Part shown: positions 44,819 through 55,829 of the stretch, piece after piece | Numbering within the stretch: the stretch's first letter is position 1 | Layout of the letters: every line of letters begins with the position of its first letter | Origin: Reticulitermes speratus | Taxonomy: Eukaryota > Arthropoda > Insecta > Blattodea > Rhinotermitidae | Direction: 5' to 3' | Length of the DNA: 64,000 nt | NCBI GenBank assembly: GCA_021186555.1 | Contig: JAJKFL010000012.1 | Span: 24,191,711-24,255,710, forward strand | The notes under the pieces: generated by a model | Told to the model about the DNA's origin: nothing | Databases searched by the model: none | Seen by the model: the letters and a program-made list of their open reading frames with translations, nothing else | Translations under genes and position numbers: made by a program

Positions 44819-45874
44819 CTAATCCCCTTCAAAGTAGGCCCCTTGTGACTCCACACACTTAGCCCAGCGGTCCTTCCATCGCTGGAAACAATTCTGGAAG
44901 GCTTGTTTTGGAATGGTGTGCAGCTGCGCCGTCGCGTTCTGTATGATGTCCTCGCGGCTGTCAAAACGGGAGCCTTTTAGCGGTGTCTTCAATCTCGGGA
45001 ACAGCCAGAAATCACAATGAACCATGTCAGGAGAGTAAGGAGCCTGGCGAACCTGCGGAATGCCGTGCTTAGCCAGGAAACCTTGGATCAGGTGTGATGA
45101 ATGAGCTGGGGCATTGTCATGATGCAGCTGCCAATTGCGTGCGTCCCACAGCTCCGGTCTCTTGCGCCGAACTGCATCACGAAGATGACCGAGGACTTCT
45201 TGGTAGTACTCCTTATTAACAGTTTGGCTTAGTGGTGCATACTCATGATGCACAACACCCCGGTAATCGAAGAAAACAGTCAGTATCACCTTCACATTGC
45301 TCCGAACGTGTCGTGCTTTTTTGGGCCTCGGGGATGTTGGATGCTTCCACTGTGACGACTGTACCTTGGTTTCCGGGTCATATCCGTACACCCACGACTC
45401 GTCACCAGTGATCACAGTCTTCAGGAACTCAGGATCCCTGTTGGCGCACTCCAGCATGTCCTGCGCGACCTCAAGGCGGAGTTGTTGCTGCTCCGGCGAA
45501 AGCAGCTTGGGCACAAATTTTGCCGCCACTCTTCGCATGCCCACATCCTCAGTTAAAATCATGTTTGCGGAACCTCTGCTGATCCCAACCTCATCAGCAA
45601 TTTCCCGGACGGTCAAACGACGGTCCTCCATGAGCAATATCCGCACTTTGTCAATGACATCAGCATTTCGGCTCGTTGACGGTCTCCCGGACCGCTGGTC
45701 ACCGTCCGCCGACATGCGGCCATCTTTAAAGCGGTTGAACCACTCTTTAATTTGAGTGACCCCCATTGCATCATCACCGAAAGCCTGCTGAATTTTGCGG
45801 ATTGTTTTCGCTTGGGTATCCCCAAGTTTCTGACAAAACTTGATGCAGTATCGCTGCTCCAAACATTCTGTCAT
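44819..45874 (-). CDS. Mariner transposase (DD34D), intact
   Basis: Cut-and-paste DNA transposase acting in the nucleus on its own terminal inverted repeats, inserting at TA. The protein is 351 residues, normal for mariner. Residues 1-115 hold two helix-turn-helix regions for TIR binding (Q-I-K-E-W-F-N-R-F-K-D-G at 41-52; E-I-A-D-E-V-G-I-S-R-G-S at 91-102). The catalytic triad is Asp158 (T-G-D-E-S-W), Asp253 (H-H-D-N-A-P-A-H) and Asp288 (S-P-D-M-V-H-C-D-F-W), with 34 residues between the last two, giving the DD34D signature. The usual WVPHEL linker reads K-F-V-P-K-L-L. Met1 at 45874 is the natural start: it opens with the family's usual N terminus, and no upstream in-frame extension is needed. 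Y-S-P-D-M-V-H-C differs from the more usual Y-S-P-D-x-A-P-C at two residues next to the third Asp. No frameshift or stop is present. There are no introns or host promoter; expression would depend on sequence inside the element. Activity is not proven. Confidence 0.96.
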   Translation of the reverse strand: MTECLEQRYCIKFCQKLGDTQAKTIRKIQQAFGDDAMGVTQIKEWFNRFKDGRMSADGDQRSGRPSTSRNADVIDKVRILLMEDRRLTVREIADEVGISRGSANMILTEDVGMRRVAAKFVPKLLSPEQQQLRLEVAQDMLECANRDPEFLKTVITGDESWVYGYDPETKVQSSQWKHPTSPRPKKARHVRSNVKVILTVFFDYRGVVHHEYAPLSQTVNKEYYQEVLGHLRDAVRRKRPELWDARNWQLHHDNAPAHSSHLIQGFLAKHGIPQVRQAPYSPDMVHCDFWLFPRLKTPLKGSRFDSREDIIQNATAQLHTIPKQAFQNCFQRWKDRWAKCVESQGAYFEGD

Positions 45875-46053
45875 CTTGGGCGAAACGAGAATGCGACGAA
45901 CACGTGTTACACCACTTCGCTATCTGGCAGCGACAGACGCATCCGGCGGTGTTGCGAGGCAGCAAAAAATCACGCATGCGCATGAAAGTCCCTTCTACCA
46001 CTACGCTCAGTTTCCCCACCCTTTCGCCATTACTTACCGCGGGAAAAAATATA

Positions 46054-46079
46054 GTCGGATACTTTTTGGACAGCCCTCG
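46054..46079 (-). repeat. Mariner terminal inverted repeat, transposase 5' side
   Basis: 26-bp repeat, on the minus strand CGAGGGCTGTCCAAAAAGTA / TCCGAC, about 180 bp upstream of the transposase start codon. Confidence 0.93.
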
Positions 46080-46237
46080 TATAGGTATAGCTTCATACCT
46101 TCATAGCCTGAACAGGGACAACCTTACCCTTATTTGTGTACTTGAAAGCGTTTTTCAGACGTCTGTCGTTGTCCATTCGGTCGTATAACGATACATCGCA
46201 TGGAAATGCTGGCCATGAATCGGAGCTAGTTTTCGTG

Positions 46238-46256
46238 TATGTGTGTGTGTGTGTGG
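46238..46256. repeat. TG microsatellite
   Basis: Short (GT)n tract. Confidence 0.8.
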
Positions 46257-46259
46257 TAT

Positions 46260-46895
46260 ATGACAGTTCGCTTTATGTATTAGATATGTACGCAAACAAA
46301 CAGTTGAGGTCTGTATGATAAAATTCTGCCACAATCATTCCACTGACACATCCTGTCTGTCTGTTTAGTTATTGTGTCTACTTTGAATGAATATGGCCTG
46401 CTTAATAATTTTCCATCATAGTCATTTTCAGGTTTCTCGGCTACAATAATTACATTTCTTGACACTGATGTTTAATTTAACTCCCGCTTCTTTGTTTTGC
46501 TCATTATTTTTTGTAACTCAGATTGCACACTCTAGCCATAGATTCCCCGTTTCCTTGCAGATATTGCAGGGATGTTACGATGAAACGTTGTAGTTACATT
46601 TCATTACGTTGAGTTTGAAGTGAGCAGCTCCTTCTGTTCGACAGTAACAGCTCCAGCAATTAGAGGCGCCAGTTTCAGAACGGGGTTGACTGTGACGGCG
46701 TGTGGAACGGGACGCAGAATTAACACGTTTCTGAAACTGTTCTGGACGAGACCTGTAATCCAGAGAGGGTGGGTGGGTTTCTGCGTCTGTAGGAGTTGTT
46801 CGGAACGTCTTGTGGTACTGCGGGATGCAAACGGCCGGTAACACCGGTAATCACAGCTTTGTGCATTTACTGTCGCCATGCGTTCTCAATGGATC
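46260..46895. other. No recognised feature
   Basis: No gene or repeat recognised. Confidence 0.45.
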
Positions 46896-46897
46896 TA

Positions 46898-47118
46898 CGG
46901 CCGCTCGCTTACTAGGATTGTGGGTTCTAATGCTGCCGAGGGCATGGATGTCTGTCTGTTGTGAGTGTTGTGTGTTGTCAGGTAGAGGTCTCTGCGACGG
47001 GCTGATCACTCGTCCAGAGGAGTCCTACCGACTGTGGTGTGTCTAAAGTGTGATCGTAAAGCGTCGAAAATGAGGCGGCCTAGGCCCCGAAGGGGCTGTC
47101 GAGCCATTGAAAAAAATG
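46898..47118 (+). mobile_element. Family B SINE, 5'-truncated
   Basis: Begins within the head at ACGGCCGCTCGCTTACTAGG (the A box is missing), keeps GTGGGTTCTAATGC for the B box, the body GTGAGTGTTGTGTGTTGTCA and GACGGGCTGATCACTCGTCC, and ends GAGCCATTGAAAAAAA. Confidence 0.82.
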
Positions 47119-47289
47119 CGTTCTGAAACCTTTCAAGACTGAACCTTGAAGGGAATTACCTATAAACATTTACACATACTTAACGTGATGCGTGTAACTG
47201 AGGACTGAACGAAAGGTGAAGTCATCGGAGAAGTGAATGAACTTGTTTCTGGGGGCGGGGGGCGGACTGTGTACTTTTTGTCGTAGAAA

Positions 47290-47400
47290 AGTCGGTTATT
47301 AGGGCGATGATCTGGGCGTGGATGGGTGGATGATATTAAAATGGATCTTAAAGAAACTGAGTTTGAGTGTGTGGACTAGATTAATATGTCTAACAAGAGG
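47290..47400 (+). pseudogene. LINE family 1 relic
   Basis: GATGGGTGGATGATATTAAA / ATGGATCTTAAAGAAACTG matches the W-E-D-N-I-K-M-D-L-K-E segment seen at 61058-61090, followed by GTGTGGACTAGATTAA (M-D-W-I). Confidence 0.5.
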
Positions 47401-47409
47401 GGCCTGTGA

Positions 47410-48740
47410 CGAACCTGTGTCAGCAGGTTTGTTAGTTTCTCACTAACACACTGCTACCCGCATTTAGGTAAGAGTGGTCTATGTGTGTAATGTGAAACAC
47501 TGTCGTTGTCAGTAGCTGTGCTGGTGTATGAAATGCCGCTTGCAGTGGCCCTTCGTCAATGTTATGTACTTCTACCATTCGGACATCAGAATCTTACTCG
47601 GGATATGGCGATACGTGTGCGTCTTACCTGTGTAGGTAGATTGCTTGTCCAAGGCGTCTAACCAGACGTCAAGATGCAACATTCAGGAACTGTGGAAAGC
47701 GGGAGGTGTTGAGTCGCATTGGTCCGCGGTGCCTTGAGAATAGATACCGGAATCTGAAATAAACGCCCGATGCGTGTTGAGACTAATGAAGATGTCAGAA
47801 GCAGTGAGGCTTTCACGATGTCTGCGTTTCGGGCCCGTCATGGGACTGAACTTCATTATGTAATGCGTAGAGTCTTTATTATCATCATTACATGTAAGTG
47901 CATATTGTAGTGGTAAGATAAAAGAGGAAAGCCAGGAACTTTCTCGAAAGACGGATAACAAAGATATCCTTTGTTGTAATGTAATTTCAGTTTTAATAAC
48001 CCCCTAACATATTTTCTTTGCTGAATGTAGCGTGTAATGCTGTTAGGTCGAGATCCGCGCACGTAAATCAAGGACGGAGCTTGATAAAAAGGTTCCTTCA
48101 TGCAGACGCAGAGAAGCCAGACTAAATTTTCTCTGATACATCGCATCCTATTTATAAAGCGTAGTAGAGTCCGTGCTGTGCGTCTTCTTGCTTGTACTAA
48201 GGTAATATTTCAGTGTAAACTACACTTCATCGTAGTCCTACTGAGTTCATGCGCCAGGCACAGTGATCACGTTAGAAAATAAAATTTTGCTGGAGTGTAT
48301 GTGTGTGCAGGGCTTTGTTTAATGAAGATTTGAGTAGCATCGACAGATGAGCTATTAGCTAGCACTGAACTGGGACCTCCCGAATACGCTACGCGTTCTA
48401 CTGGAATAAACAGATGTTCAAGAGATGGGTTTTGGGACAGTCGGGCAGAAAATGAAACGTGGGTTTGACAGAAATCAGAACTGAACACCGATACTGACAG
48501 GTATTTACTCGGCGAGAACTGCGTGAATATGTTTTGGTAACGTGATAAACTTGAACGTAAATTAGTGTTGGTGTTTACATCCGTGAAAGAGAAGAGGTTG
48601 GTGTTCGTTCATCCGTTGCTTTTTGCATGCAGCTGGGGTGGAATAAGGTTTAAATAGTCGCCTAAGTACCGCGTCCTTACCTTACCGACGATCTGAATGC
48701 AGGTATGTGCGTATTCTGAATACATGAACTTCTCAGCCGT
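47410..48740. other. No recognised gene
   Basis: No RNA or repeat family recognised. CCCATGACGGGCCCGAAACGC on the minus strand near 47829-47849 ends in CGAAACGC but lacks the hammerhead-like first strand. Confidence 0.4.
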
Positions 48741-48744
48741 GTAT

Positions 48745-49034
48745 AAAGGTAAAGCTATCCCTGTACAGGTCGTTAGGGCCCAGGAGGTTGAGGCTCCCAG
48801 ATTTCTAGACAATCGGCACATGAAGGTGGTAAGGTTGTCAGCCCTACGCACAGGCCGCCTTTACGTCCCAAGAAATACCCCTGGTACTCATTTCTGTTAG
48901 AGGCTGAGTCGAACCCAGGGCCATAGTGCGGCCGAAAGGAAAATCCCAGTGACACCATCTGGAATCGAAACCCGCGAACTTCCGGCTTGTACTCGCAGAG
49001 CAGTGCGTCAACCAACTGCGCCACCGCGTGCCGC
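48745..49034 (-). mobile_element. tRNA-derived SINE, family C, full length
   Basis: On the minus strand GGCACGCGGTGGCGCAGTTG (A box), then GTTCGCGGGTTTCGATTCC (B box with one extra T). The body has ACAGAAATGAGTACCAGGGG, AAAGGCGGCCTGTGCGTAGG, CTGACAACCTTACCACCTTC and GGGAGCCTCAACCTCC, with the end GATAGCTTTACCTTT. The tail resembles that of family A. A second full copy lies at 58381. Confidence 0.83.
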
Positions 49035-49039
49035 TCTCA

Positions 49040-49880
49040 GTCGTGCATACAGATTTACAATCACGTTATCTTTGTATTTAAATCATTCACGAAGTGTTTA
49101 GTGCTACATGTACAGTATTCCGGTGGATGGTGCACTGCTGTAGTCGTCTGTTTATAAGTCTGTTACGAATTCTTGAGGGAAGGGGTTGCTTGATGACCTG
49201 CGAGACGCTGCTTACTCGAGTTGTTTCTGTGTACTGCAGCGCGCCGTTAAGTCTGCAGTAATTAGAGCATACAGGCCAGCACTTTAAAGATTAGAATTAA
49301 TCTAAATTTTACACACAAGTTTCAGCCTCACAGCACACAGCGTCTGCATTATAAGACCAGTCGGTTAATTCTGTTTAAGGATGTAATTCTTCTTTCTTGT
49401 GAGAACAGTGCTAAAGGCTTGAGAACTCAATGCCGGCAAATGCTGTGGATCTTAGTGCTACAGCTGGTGGTACACGTGACTGTCACCGTGCCCTGAACAG
49501 TTAAAAGTGTTTATCTTGACAATAGGTTGGGTTGAAGTGACTAATTGATCTGGTTCAGGATAGAGTCCAGTGGCCGTCGTTATGTCGATAAGCGTTTGGG
49601 TTTCCGTACCGACTGATCAGTGGGTGTGTTATTTTACTTGAAAGCTGTTACGTGCTGAATCGCTCTTGTATGTCGGCGACATGCCAACCAGAATCGTCTG
49701 GAGGGCCACTTAGTACTCGCGTGCTAATGGTTCGTCGGCTGTGATTTACACCTTCTAGCGAGGTGTCTGCTTTAATTGGCCAATTGAAATGGAATGTGCA
49801 GTGTTGTAATTGCTCTTCGTGACGAGCTGCGCTGCTATGTAATTTTATTTTCTATTGTGTACCTCGTATAGATTTAAAAC
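49040..49880. other. No recognised feature
   Basis: No gene or repeat recognised, apart from TTGATCTGGTTCAGGATAGA at 49547, a likely family 1 LINE scrap. Confidence 0.4.
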
Positions 49881-49884
49881 AGTG

Positions 49885-50075
49885 TTACCGTCCGGGAGAT
49901 ATAGGAATGTGTGGGACGATAATATTAAAATGTGCCCTAAAGGAATGGGCCTGAATGCCGTGGAATTGATTCTTCTGGCTTAGGATAGGGATAGGTGGAA
50001 ACGGGTTCCATTAAATACGTGGAAATTCTTGTCCAGCCGTGGAACTTAGATTTTCCAGCGAGACATTGCGGCTTG
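49885..50075 (+). pseudogene. LINE family 1 3' relic
   Basis: TGGGACGATAATATTAAAAT (W-D-D-N-I-K), GATTCTTCTGGCTTAGGATA (I-L-L-A-x-D), AGGTGGAAACGGGTTCC and GTGGAAATTCTTGTCCAGCC follow the family 1 order but with many changes and no TTAG end. Confidence 0.6.
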
Positions 50076-50079
50076 GGGT

Positions 50080-50805
50080 TCGTCTGCTGTCTCGGGTAGA
50101 CCAGTACGCAGCATAAGAGTGACTAAGGATCCGACTGTGTTCATCCTAAAAACCGCTGCGTTAGTTCGGACAAAATTTGAGCCGTCCACAATAAGCTGTG
50201 TTAGGCGAAGCTGATTTTGGAATGTGCTGTCCTGCTGTAAACTGCACGTTACGTAAGGATGCTGCTCCGAGCACAGGTAGATACACCTGTCAGTAACTTC
50301 TTTGACAGCAACTGGCTCTTTGAAACTACTGCCCCGAAATTCCCGCGAAGGACCTCAGGAACGCTACGAAAAATCTCAGACTCTGTGGTCTGTTTCCTGG
50401 TCCAAAATCGGTACATCTTCTGGAAAAGAGCGTTAACATTGATCAGCCTGTTTGGTGGTGGCCACACTCATGAGACCAGACTGTACGTTGGAATCGCGTT
50501 ACGTAAGCAAGAGTGCATGTTTATTGTTACGAGTTGTACGATGGAGTACGTACGTACGTAGCTGTATGCTGCAGAGCGCCCGCCGTCTGCTTGTGTTACG
50601 ATATAGAGCTCGGCTAAGAATGGATACGAGTTTTCGTTTGGAAACATAACACGAGATTATCCGGGCCTTCACAACTTTTTATAGCAGATCCTACTGTGCG
50701 GTATTGATTGTACTGGAGGAAATACCGCACCAGAGCAGGCAGCAGCCGGATTTGTACAAGGAAAACTGACTCCACAGAACAGTCCTTCCTGAGAGGCAGA
50801 TAGTT
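50080..50805. other. No recognised feature
   Basis: No gene or repeat recognised. Confidence 0.45.
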
Positions 50806-50806
50806 A

Positions 50807-50810
<4 letters not shown>

Positions 50811-50837
<27 letters not shown>
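50811..50837. repeat. ATT microsatellite, LINE tail
   Basis: (TTA)n/(AAT)n tail of the minus-strand LINE. Confidence 0.88.
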
Positions 50838-50848
50838 TACTGCAATTC

Positions 50849-52120
50849 GGTTTTCACCCGGTGGCAGTAGTCCTTACACTAGTACACACAATACAAATGT
50901 TTTCACCCGGTGGCAGTAGTCCTTACACTAGTACACACAATACAAATGTTTTCACCCGGTGGCAGTAGTCCTTACACTAGTACACACAATACAAATGTTT
51001 TCACCCGGTGGCAGTAGTCCTTACACTAGTACACACAATACAAATGTTTTCACCCGGTGGCAGTAGTCCTTACACTAGTACACACAATACAAATGTTTTC
51101 ACCCGGTGGCAGTAGTCCTTACACTAGTACACAATACAAATGTTTTCACCCGGTGGCAGTAGTCCTTACACTAGTACACACAATACAAATGTTTTCACCC
51201 GGTGGCAGTAGTCCTTACACTAGTACACACAATACAAATGTTTTCACCCGGTGGCAGTAGTCCTTACACTAGTACACACAATACAAATGTTTTCACCCGG
51301 TGGCAGTAGTCCTTACACTAGTACACACAATACAAATGTTTTCACCCGGTGGCAGTAGTCCTTACACTAGTACACACAATACAAATGTTTTCACCCGGTG
51401 GCAGTAGTCCTTACACTAGTACACACAACACAAATGTTTTCACCCGGTGGCAGTAGTCCTTACACTAGTACACACAATACAAATGTTTTCACCCGGTGGC
51501 AGTAGTCCTTACACTAGTACACACAATACAAATGTTTTCACCGGTGGCAGTAGTCCTTACACTAGTACACACAACACAAATGTTTTCACCCGGTGGCAGT
51601 AGTCCTTACACTAGTACACACAATACAAATGTTTTCACCCGGTGGCAGTAGTCCTTACACTAGTACACACAATACAAATGTTTTCACCCGGTGGCAGTAG
51701 TCCTTACACTAGTACACACAATACAAATGTTTTCACCCGGTGGCAGTAGTCCTTACACTAGTACACACAATACAAATGTTTTCACCCGGTGGCAGTAGTC
51801 CTTACACTAGTACACACAATACAAATGTTTTCACCGGTGGCAGTAGTCCTTACACAAGTACACACAATACAAATGTTTTCACCCGGTGGCAGTAGTCCTT
51901 ACACTAGTACACACAATACAAATGTTTTCACCCGGTGGCAGTAGTCCTTACACTAGTACACACAATACAAATGTTTTCACCGGTGGCAGTAGTCCTTACA
52001 CTAGTACACACAATACAAATGTTTTCACCCGGTGGCAGTAGTCCTTACACTAGTACACACAATACAAATGTTTTCACCCGGTGGCAGTAGTCCTTACACT
52101 AGTACACACAACACAAATGT
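50849..52120. repeat. 49-bp minisatellite, about 26 copies
   Basis: Unit GTTTTCACCCGGTGGCAGTA / GTCCTTACACTAGTACACAC / AATACAAAT. Differences are few: CACC(C)GG one-base deletions at four sites, AACAC for AATAC, a 2-bp CA loss near 51132. CACCCGGTGGCAG is the family 2 LINE 3' UTR motif. Confidence 0.97.
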
Positions 52121-52214
52121 ACGTATAAATATACATAAAAATAACAATACAAAACAAACTATACACAATTACAAAACAAAATACATACAGTAAATACAAG
52201 TACACACATTAGAA

Positions 52215-53810
52215 CACCTTACACACATTACAAAAACATCCACACCTTACAAAAGCATCCACACCTTACAAAAACATCCACACCTTACAAAAGCATCCAC
52301 TCCTTACAAAAGCATCCACTCCTTACAAAAGCAGCCACTCCTTACAAAAGCATCCACTCCTTACAAAAGCATCCACTCCTTACAAAAGCATCCACACCTT
52401 ACAAAAGCATCACTCCTTACAAAGCATCCACTCCTTACAAAAGCATCCACTCCTTACAAAAGCATCCACTCCTTACAAAAGCATCCACACCTTACAAAAA
52501 CATCCACACCTTACAAAAACATACACACCTTACAAAAACATACACACCTTACAAAAACATCCACACCTTACAAAAACATCCACACCTTACAAAAGCATCC
52601 ACACCTTACAAAAGCATCCACACCTTACAAAAACATCCACACCTTACAAAAGCATCCACTCCTTACAAAAGCATCCACTCCTTACAAAAGCATCCACTCC
52701 TTACAAAAGCATCCACTCCTTACAAAAGCATCCACTCCTTACAAAAGCATCCACTCCTTACAAAAGCATCCACTCCTTACAAAAGCATCCACTCCTTACA
52801 AAAGCATCCACTCCTTACAAAAGCATCCACACCTTACAAAAGCATCCACACCTTACAAAAGCATCACTCCTTACAAAAGCATCACTCCTTACAAAAGCAT
52901 CCACTCCTTACAAAAACATCCACTCCTTACAAAAGCATCCACTCCTTACAAAAGCATCCACTCCTTACAAAAGCATCCACTCCTTACAAAAGCATCCACT
53001 CCTTACAAAAGCATCCACACCTTACAAAAGCATCCACACCTTACAAAAGCATCCACTCCTTACAAAAGCATCCACTCCTTACAAAAGCATCCACTCCTTA
53101 CAAAAGCATCCACTCCTTACAAAAGCATCCACACCTTACAAAAGCATCCACACCTTACAAAAGCATCCACACCTTACAAAAGCATCCACTCCTTACAAAA
53201 GCATCCACTCCTTACAAAAGCATCCACTCCTTACAAAAGCATCCACACCTTACAAAAGCATCCACACCTTACAAAACATCCACACCTTACAAAAGCATCC
53301 ACACCTTACAAAAGCATCCACACCTTACAAAAGCATCCACACCTTACAAAAGCATCCACACCTTACAAAAGCATCCACTCCTTACAAAAGCATCCACTCC
53401 TTACAAAGCATCCACTCCTTACAAAAGCATCCACTCCTTACAAAAGCATCCACTCCTTACAAAAGCATCCATCCTTACAAAAGCATCCACTCCTTACAAA
53501 AGCATCCACTCCTTACAAAAGCATCCACTCCTTACAAAGCATCCACTCCTTACAAAAGCATCCACTCCTTACAAAAGCATCCACTCCTTACAAAAGCATC
53601 ACATCCTTACAAAAGCATCCACACCTTACAAAAGCATCCACACCTTACAAAAGCATCCACACCTTACAAAAGCATCCACACCTTACAAAAAGCATCCACC
53701 CTTACAAAGCATCCACATCACAATTACAAAAACATCCACACCTTACAAAAGCATCCACTCCTTACAAAAGCATCCACACGTTACAAAAACATCCACACCT
53801 TACAAAAACA
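52215..53810. repeat. 19-bp minisatellite, about 84 copies
   Basis: Unit CTTACAAAAGCATCCACWC with W = A or T (CACACC or CACTCC) and AAAGC or AAAAC. A- and T-type units cluster in runs. Many 1-bp deletions (ACAAAGC, CATCACTCC) break register, so no long ORF forms. Confidence 0.96.
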
Positions 53811-54099
53811 CCCATACACATACAATACACGTACACACGTTAGTTGCTCAGCAAGTCAAATTATCCGCACGTAAGGAACCTCAAGGTCCATTATACCGCG
53901 TTGACAAGAGCCAGGCTCTTGTCCATATCCCGAGCCAGTTGAACCCAATCCACCTCATGCCAGTCATGCTGTTTCCTTGTGATCAATTTGAATATTCCTC
54001 CTCCTACGCCCCGCAGAAACAGGCTCTGCTTGTATAATGTCGCAGCGGAATAATGCTCCATCTTGTCTTTAAGTAAATGTTGCAACTTTAAGTTTAAGT

Positions 54100-55080
54100 A
54101 ACGTAAGTTAAGTTTCAGGTTTACGTTTTGATGAATTTTAAATCTTTTTGACTCAGTTAATGAAATAATCCAGTGCGGAATCGTATGAGATGTGTCTTCA
54201 GATATCCCAGCATCATTTCCTTCTTGTTCAGGCCATTTCCTTGTTTCACTGGGCCCAATTCACGATCCAGCTATGTAAATGCAAAGGCACTACTTAATAA
54301 GAAGTATGAGATGTTACGAAATCAAAACACGTATGACGGGGAAGAAAGAAGTCGGAAAAGTTAAACAGGAGGAAAAAGGGAGAGGAGAGGGAAGAATAAA
54401 CAAAGAAGAAAACTGCCGTAATAAACGTTGAATTCGGTTATTAAGGGGAAAAAATGTTGCTCATCGTACGAAACAGTTGAGGGGAGCGTTACGAACTTCA
54501 AGATTCTTTGAACCGAAGACAGAAGTTTGAGGGGCTGGCTGGCTTCCTGAGAGCTGCCAGCTCGATATGGCAGGGTGTCGGGTTTGTCGCTGCAGAGTCG
54601 GTGGGAGGTGGCGAGAAGCCGGCGTCATCTGAACTAATTAAATTGTGTGAACTTCCAGGATTCCAACTTTTTTTGGGGCGGCAGAGATAACCCTATTCGT
54701 GAACAAGATTATTATAAATGTACGTCCGGTAACATGCAGTCAGGAAGCTGAGTATTTGGAGGCGCGGGATTGCCGGTGTGCCGTGAGCGCGATGGGACTG
54801 CACTGCACTGGGACTGGGACAGATCGGAACGAGACGTGCGTTGTGGGACGTAAATGAAGAGCAGATTCACTTTCTTGCCTCAGAAACGTGTCTACCAAAC
54901 TACACGGCGTCACGTCGTATGTCACGTGATGTCTAATCGACGACGACAACAGAAGCAAAGGACCACATCTACCCATGCTGTCCATGCGTTGTGTTCTTTG
55001 TGACCTCATTAAGAATATTGGAAATAAACGCTTACGAAGCCTTTGTGTGAGGATTCTGTGCTGTCTAATAAAGACGTTAA
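54100..55080. other. No gene recognised; dispersed repeat scrap
   Basis: On the minus strand near 54950-54860 one frame reads Y-D-V-T-P-C-S-L-V-D-T-F-L-R-Q, like the translated repeat noted at 27430. A purine-rich tract lies at 54340-54410. Nothing else recognised. Confidence 0.4.
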
Positions 55081-55084
55081 TTAA

Positions 55085-55664
55085 ACCCTACAAATGGGAG
55101 GAGGAGCAGCACTGCAGATGTTAAAGCACGGATCAAGAAGGCAAATGGGAGCTTCGTAGAACAGCACCCACTGTGGAAGAATAACGATATACTGACGAAG
55201 ACTAAGGTCCATGTATCTAACAGTTATGTCAAGTCGGTCATGCTGTATGGGTGCGAAACTTGGAAAGTGACTACCGAAATAACAAATAAATTACAAACAT
55301 TTGGTAATCGATGTTTGCGAAGAATAATGGGTATAAGATGGCTTAAGATACTAAGTAACAGGGAGCTGTGAGAAGCTGCTGGAGAGAAGCCTTATAATAT
55401 TACAAATTAGAATTAGAAATTAGCGTTGGATCGGTCATACTGTGAGAATGGAGGATGAATCCACTGAAAAATAAACATGGGATTGGAAATCCGCAGGGTG
55501 CCAGAAGGAGAGGAAGACCGAAGCAAACCTGGAAAAGGACCGCTGTGGAGGAAGCAGGAAAATGCAGCAAAACATGGAGCGAGGTTAAGAGGTTGGCGGG
55601 CAACAGAGTCACGTGGAGATGCTTCATAAATGCCCCGTGTTCCTAACGGAACGACAGATATGCG

Positions 55665-55715
<51 letters not shown>

Positions 55716-55716
55716 G
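55085..55716 (+). pseudogene. LINE ORF2 C-terminal relic, family 3, with (ACT)n tail
   Basis: Plus-strand 5'-truncated non-LTR retrotransposon. Readable segments in order: D-V-K-A-R-I-K-K-A-N-G-S-F (55118), T-K-V-H-V-S-N-S-Y-V-K-S-V-M-L-Y-G-C-E-T-W (55198-55262), L-Q-T-F-G-N-R-C-L-R-R-I-M-G-I-R-W (55290), then after damage G-N-P-Q-G-A-R-R-R-G-R-P-K-Q-T-W-K-R (55476) and W-R-C-F-I-N-A-P-C-S at the end. This is the post-reverse-transcriptase region typical of RTE-like and related LINEs. In-frame stops and shifts near 55370-55450 make it dead. The (ACT)n run at 55664-55714 follows about 25 bp after the stop and looks like its 3' tail. Confidence 0.82.
55664..55714. repeat. ACT microsatellite
   Basis: About 17 uninterrupted ACT units; probably the 3' tail of the LINE that ends just before it. 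Confidence 0.95.
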
Positions 55717-55829
55717 TACAAGCAGCTGTTGTGGTTTCAGACCCTTTTTTCGAAAAACGTAACCCCGAGGTTTCGCACATTCCAAAGGATACACATTGAA
55801 GGCGTTTGAGAGCAGTTTGTCCGGGGCGT

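Larger units (their letters stand above)
44748..46079 (-). mobile_element. Complete mariner element, 1332 bp
   Basis: Both ends carry inverted repeats: CGAGGTCTGTCCAAAAAGTA / TCCGAC at the left, and on the minus strand CGAGGGCTGTCCAAAAAGTA / TCCGAC at the right, with one mismatch in 26 bp. TA dinucleotides flank the element (44746-44747 and 46080-46081), the target duplication of Tc1/mariner transposons. It contains one uninterrupted transposase gene with about 205 bp upstream and 70 bp downstream. All structural parts needed for transposition are present. Confidence 0.95.
50811..54090 (-). pseudogene. LINE 3' end, family 2, inflated by two minisatellites
   Basis: Minus-strand 5'-truncated LINE. 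At 54085-53891 one frame ends H-D-W-H-E-V-D-W-V-Q-L-A-R-D-M-D-K, then A-L-V-N-A-V, which is the conserved C-terminal end of insect LINE ORF2 proteins. After the stop come T/G-rich 3' UTR sequence, a 19-bp array (53810-52215), more T/G-rich sequence (52210-52121), a 49-bp array (52120-50849), and finally GGGTGAAAACCGAATTGCAG with an (AAT)n tail at 50837-50811. A second copy of the terminal part without the 49-bp array is at 33520-33710. That both arrays lie inside the UTR is inferred from this end-to-end order. Confidence 0.68.

Noticed and set aside
45297..45755. Plus-strand ORF of 152 codons
   Set aside because: Antisense shadow of the mariner transposase.
54508..54690. Short plus-strand ORF beginning M-N-R-R-Q-K-F
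   Set aside because: No family recognised; length is within chance expectation.
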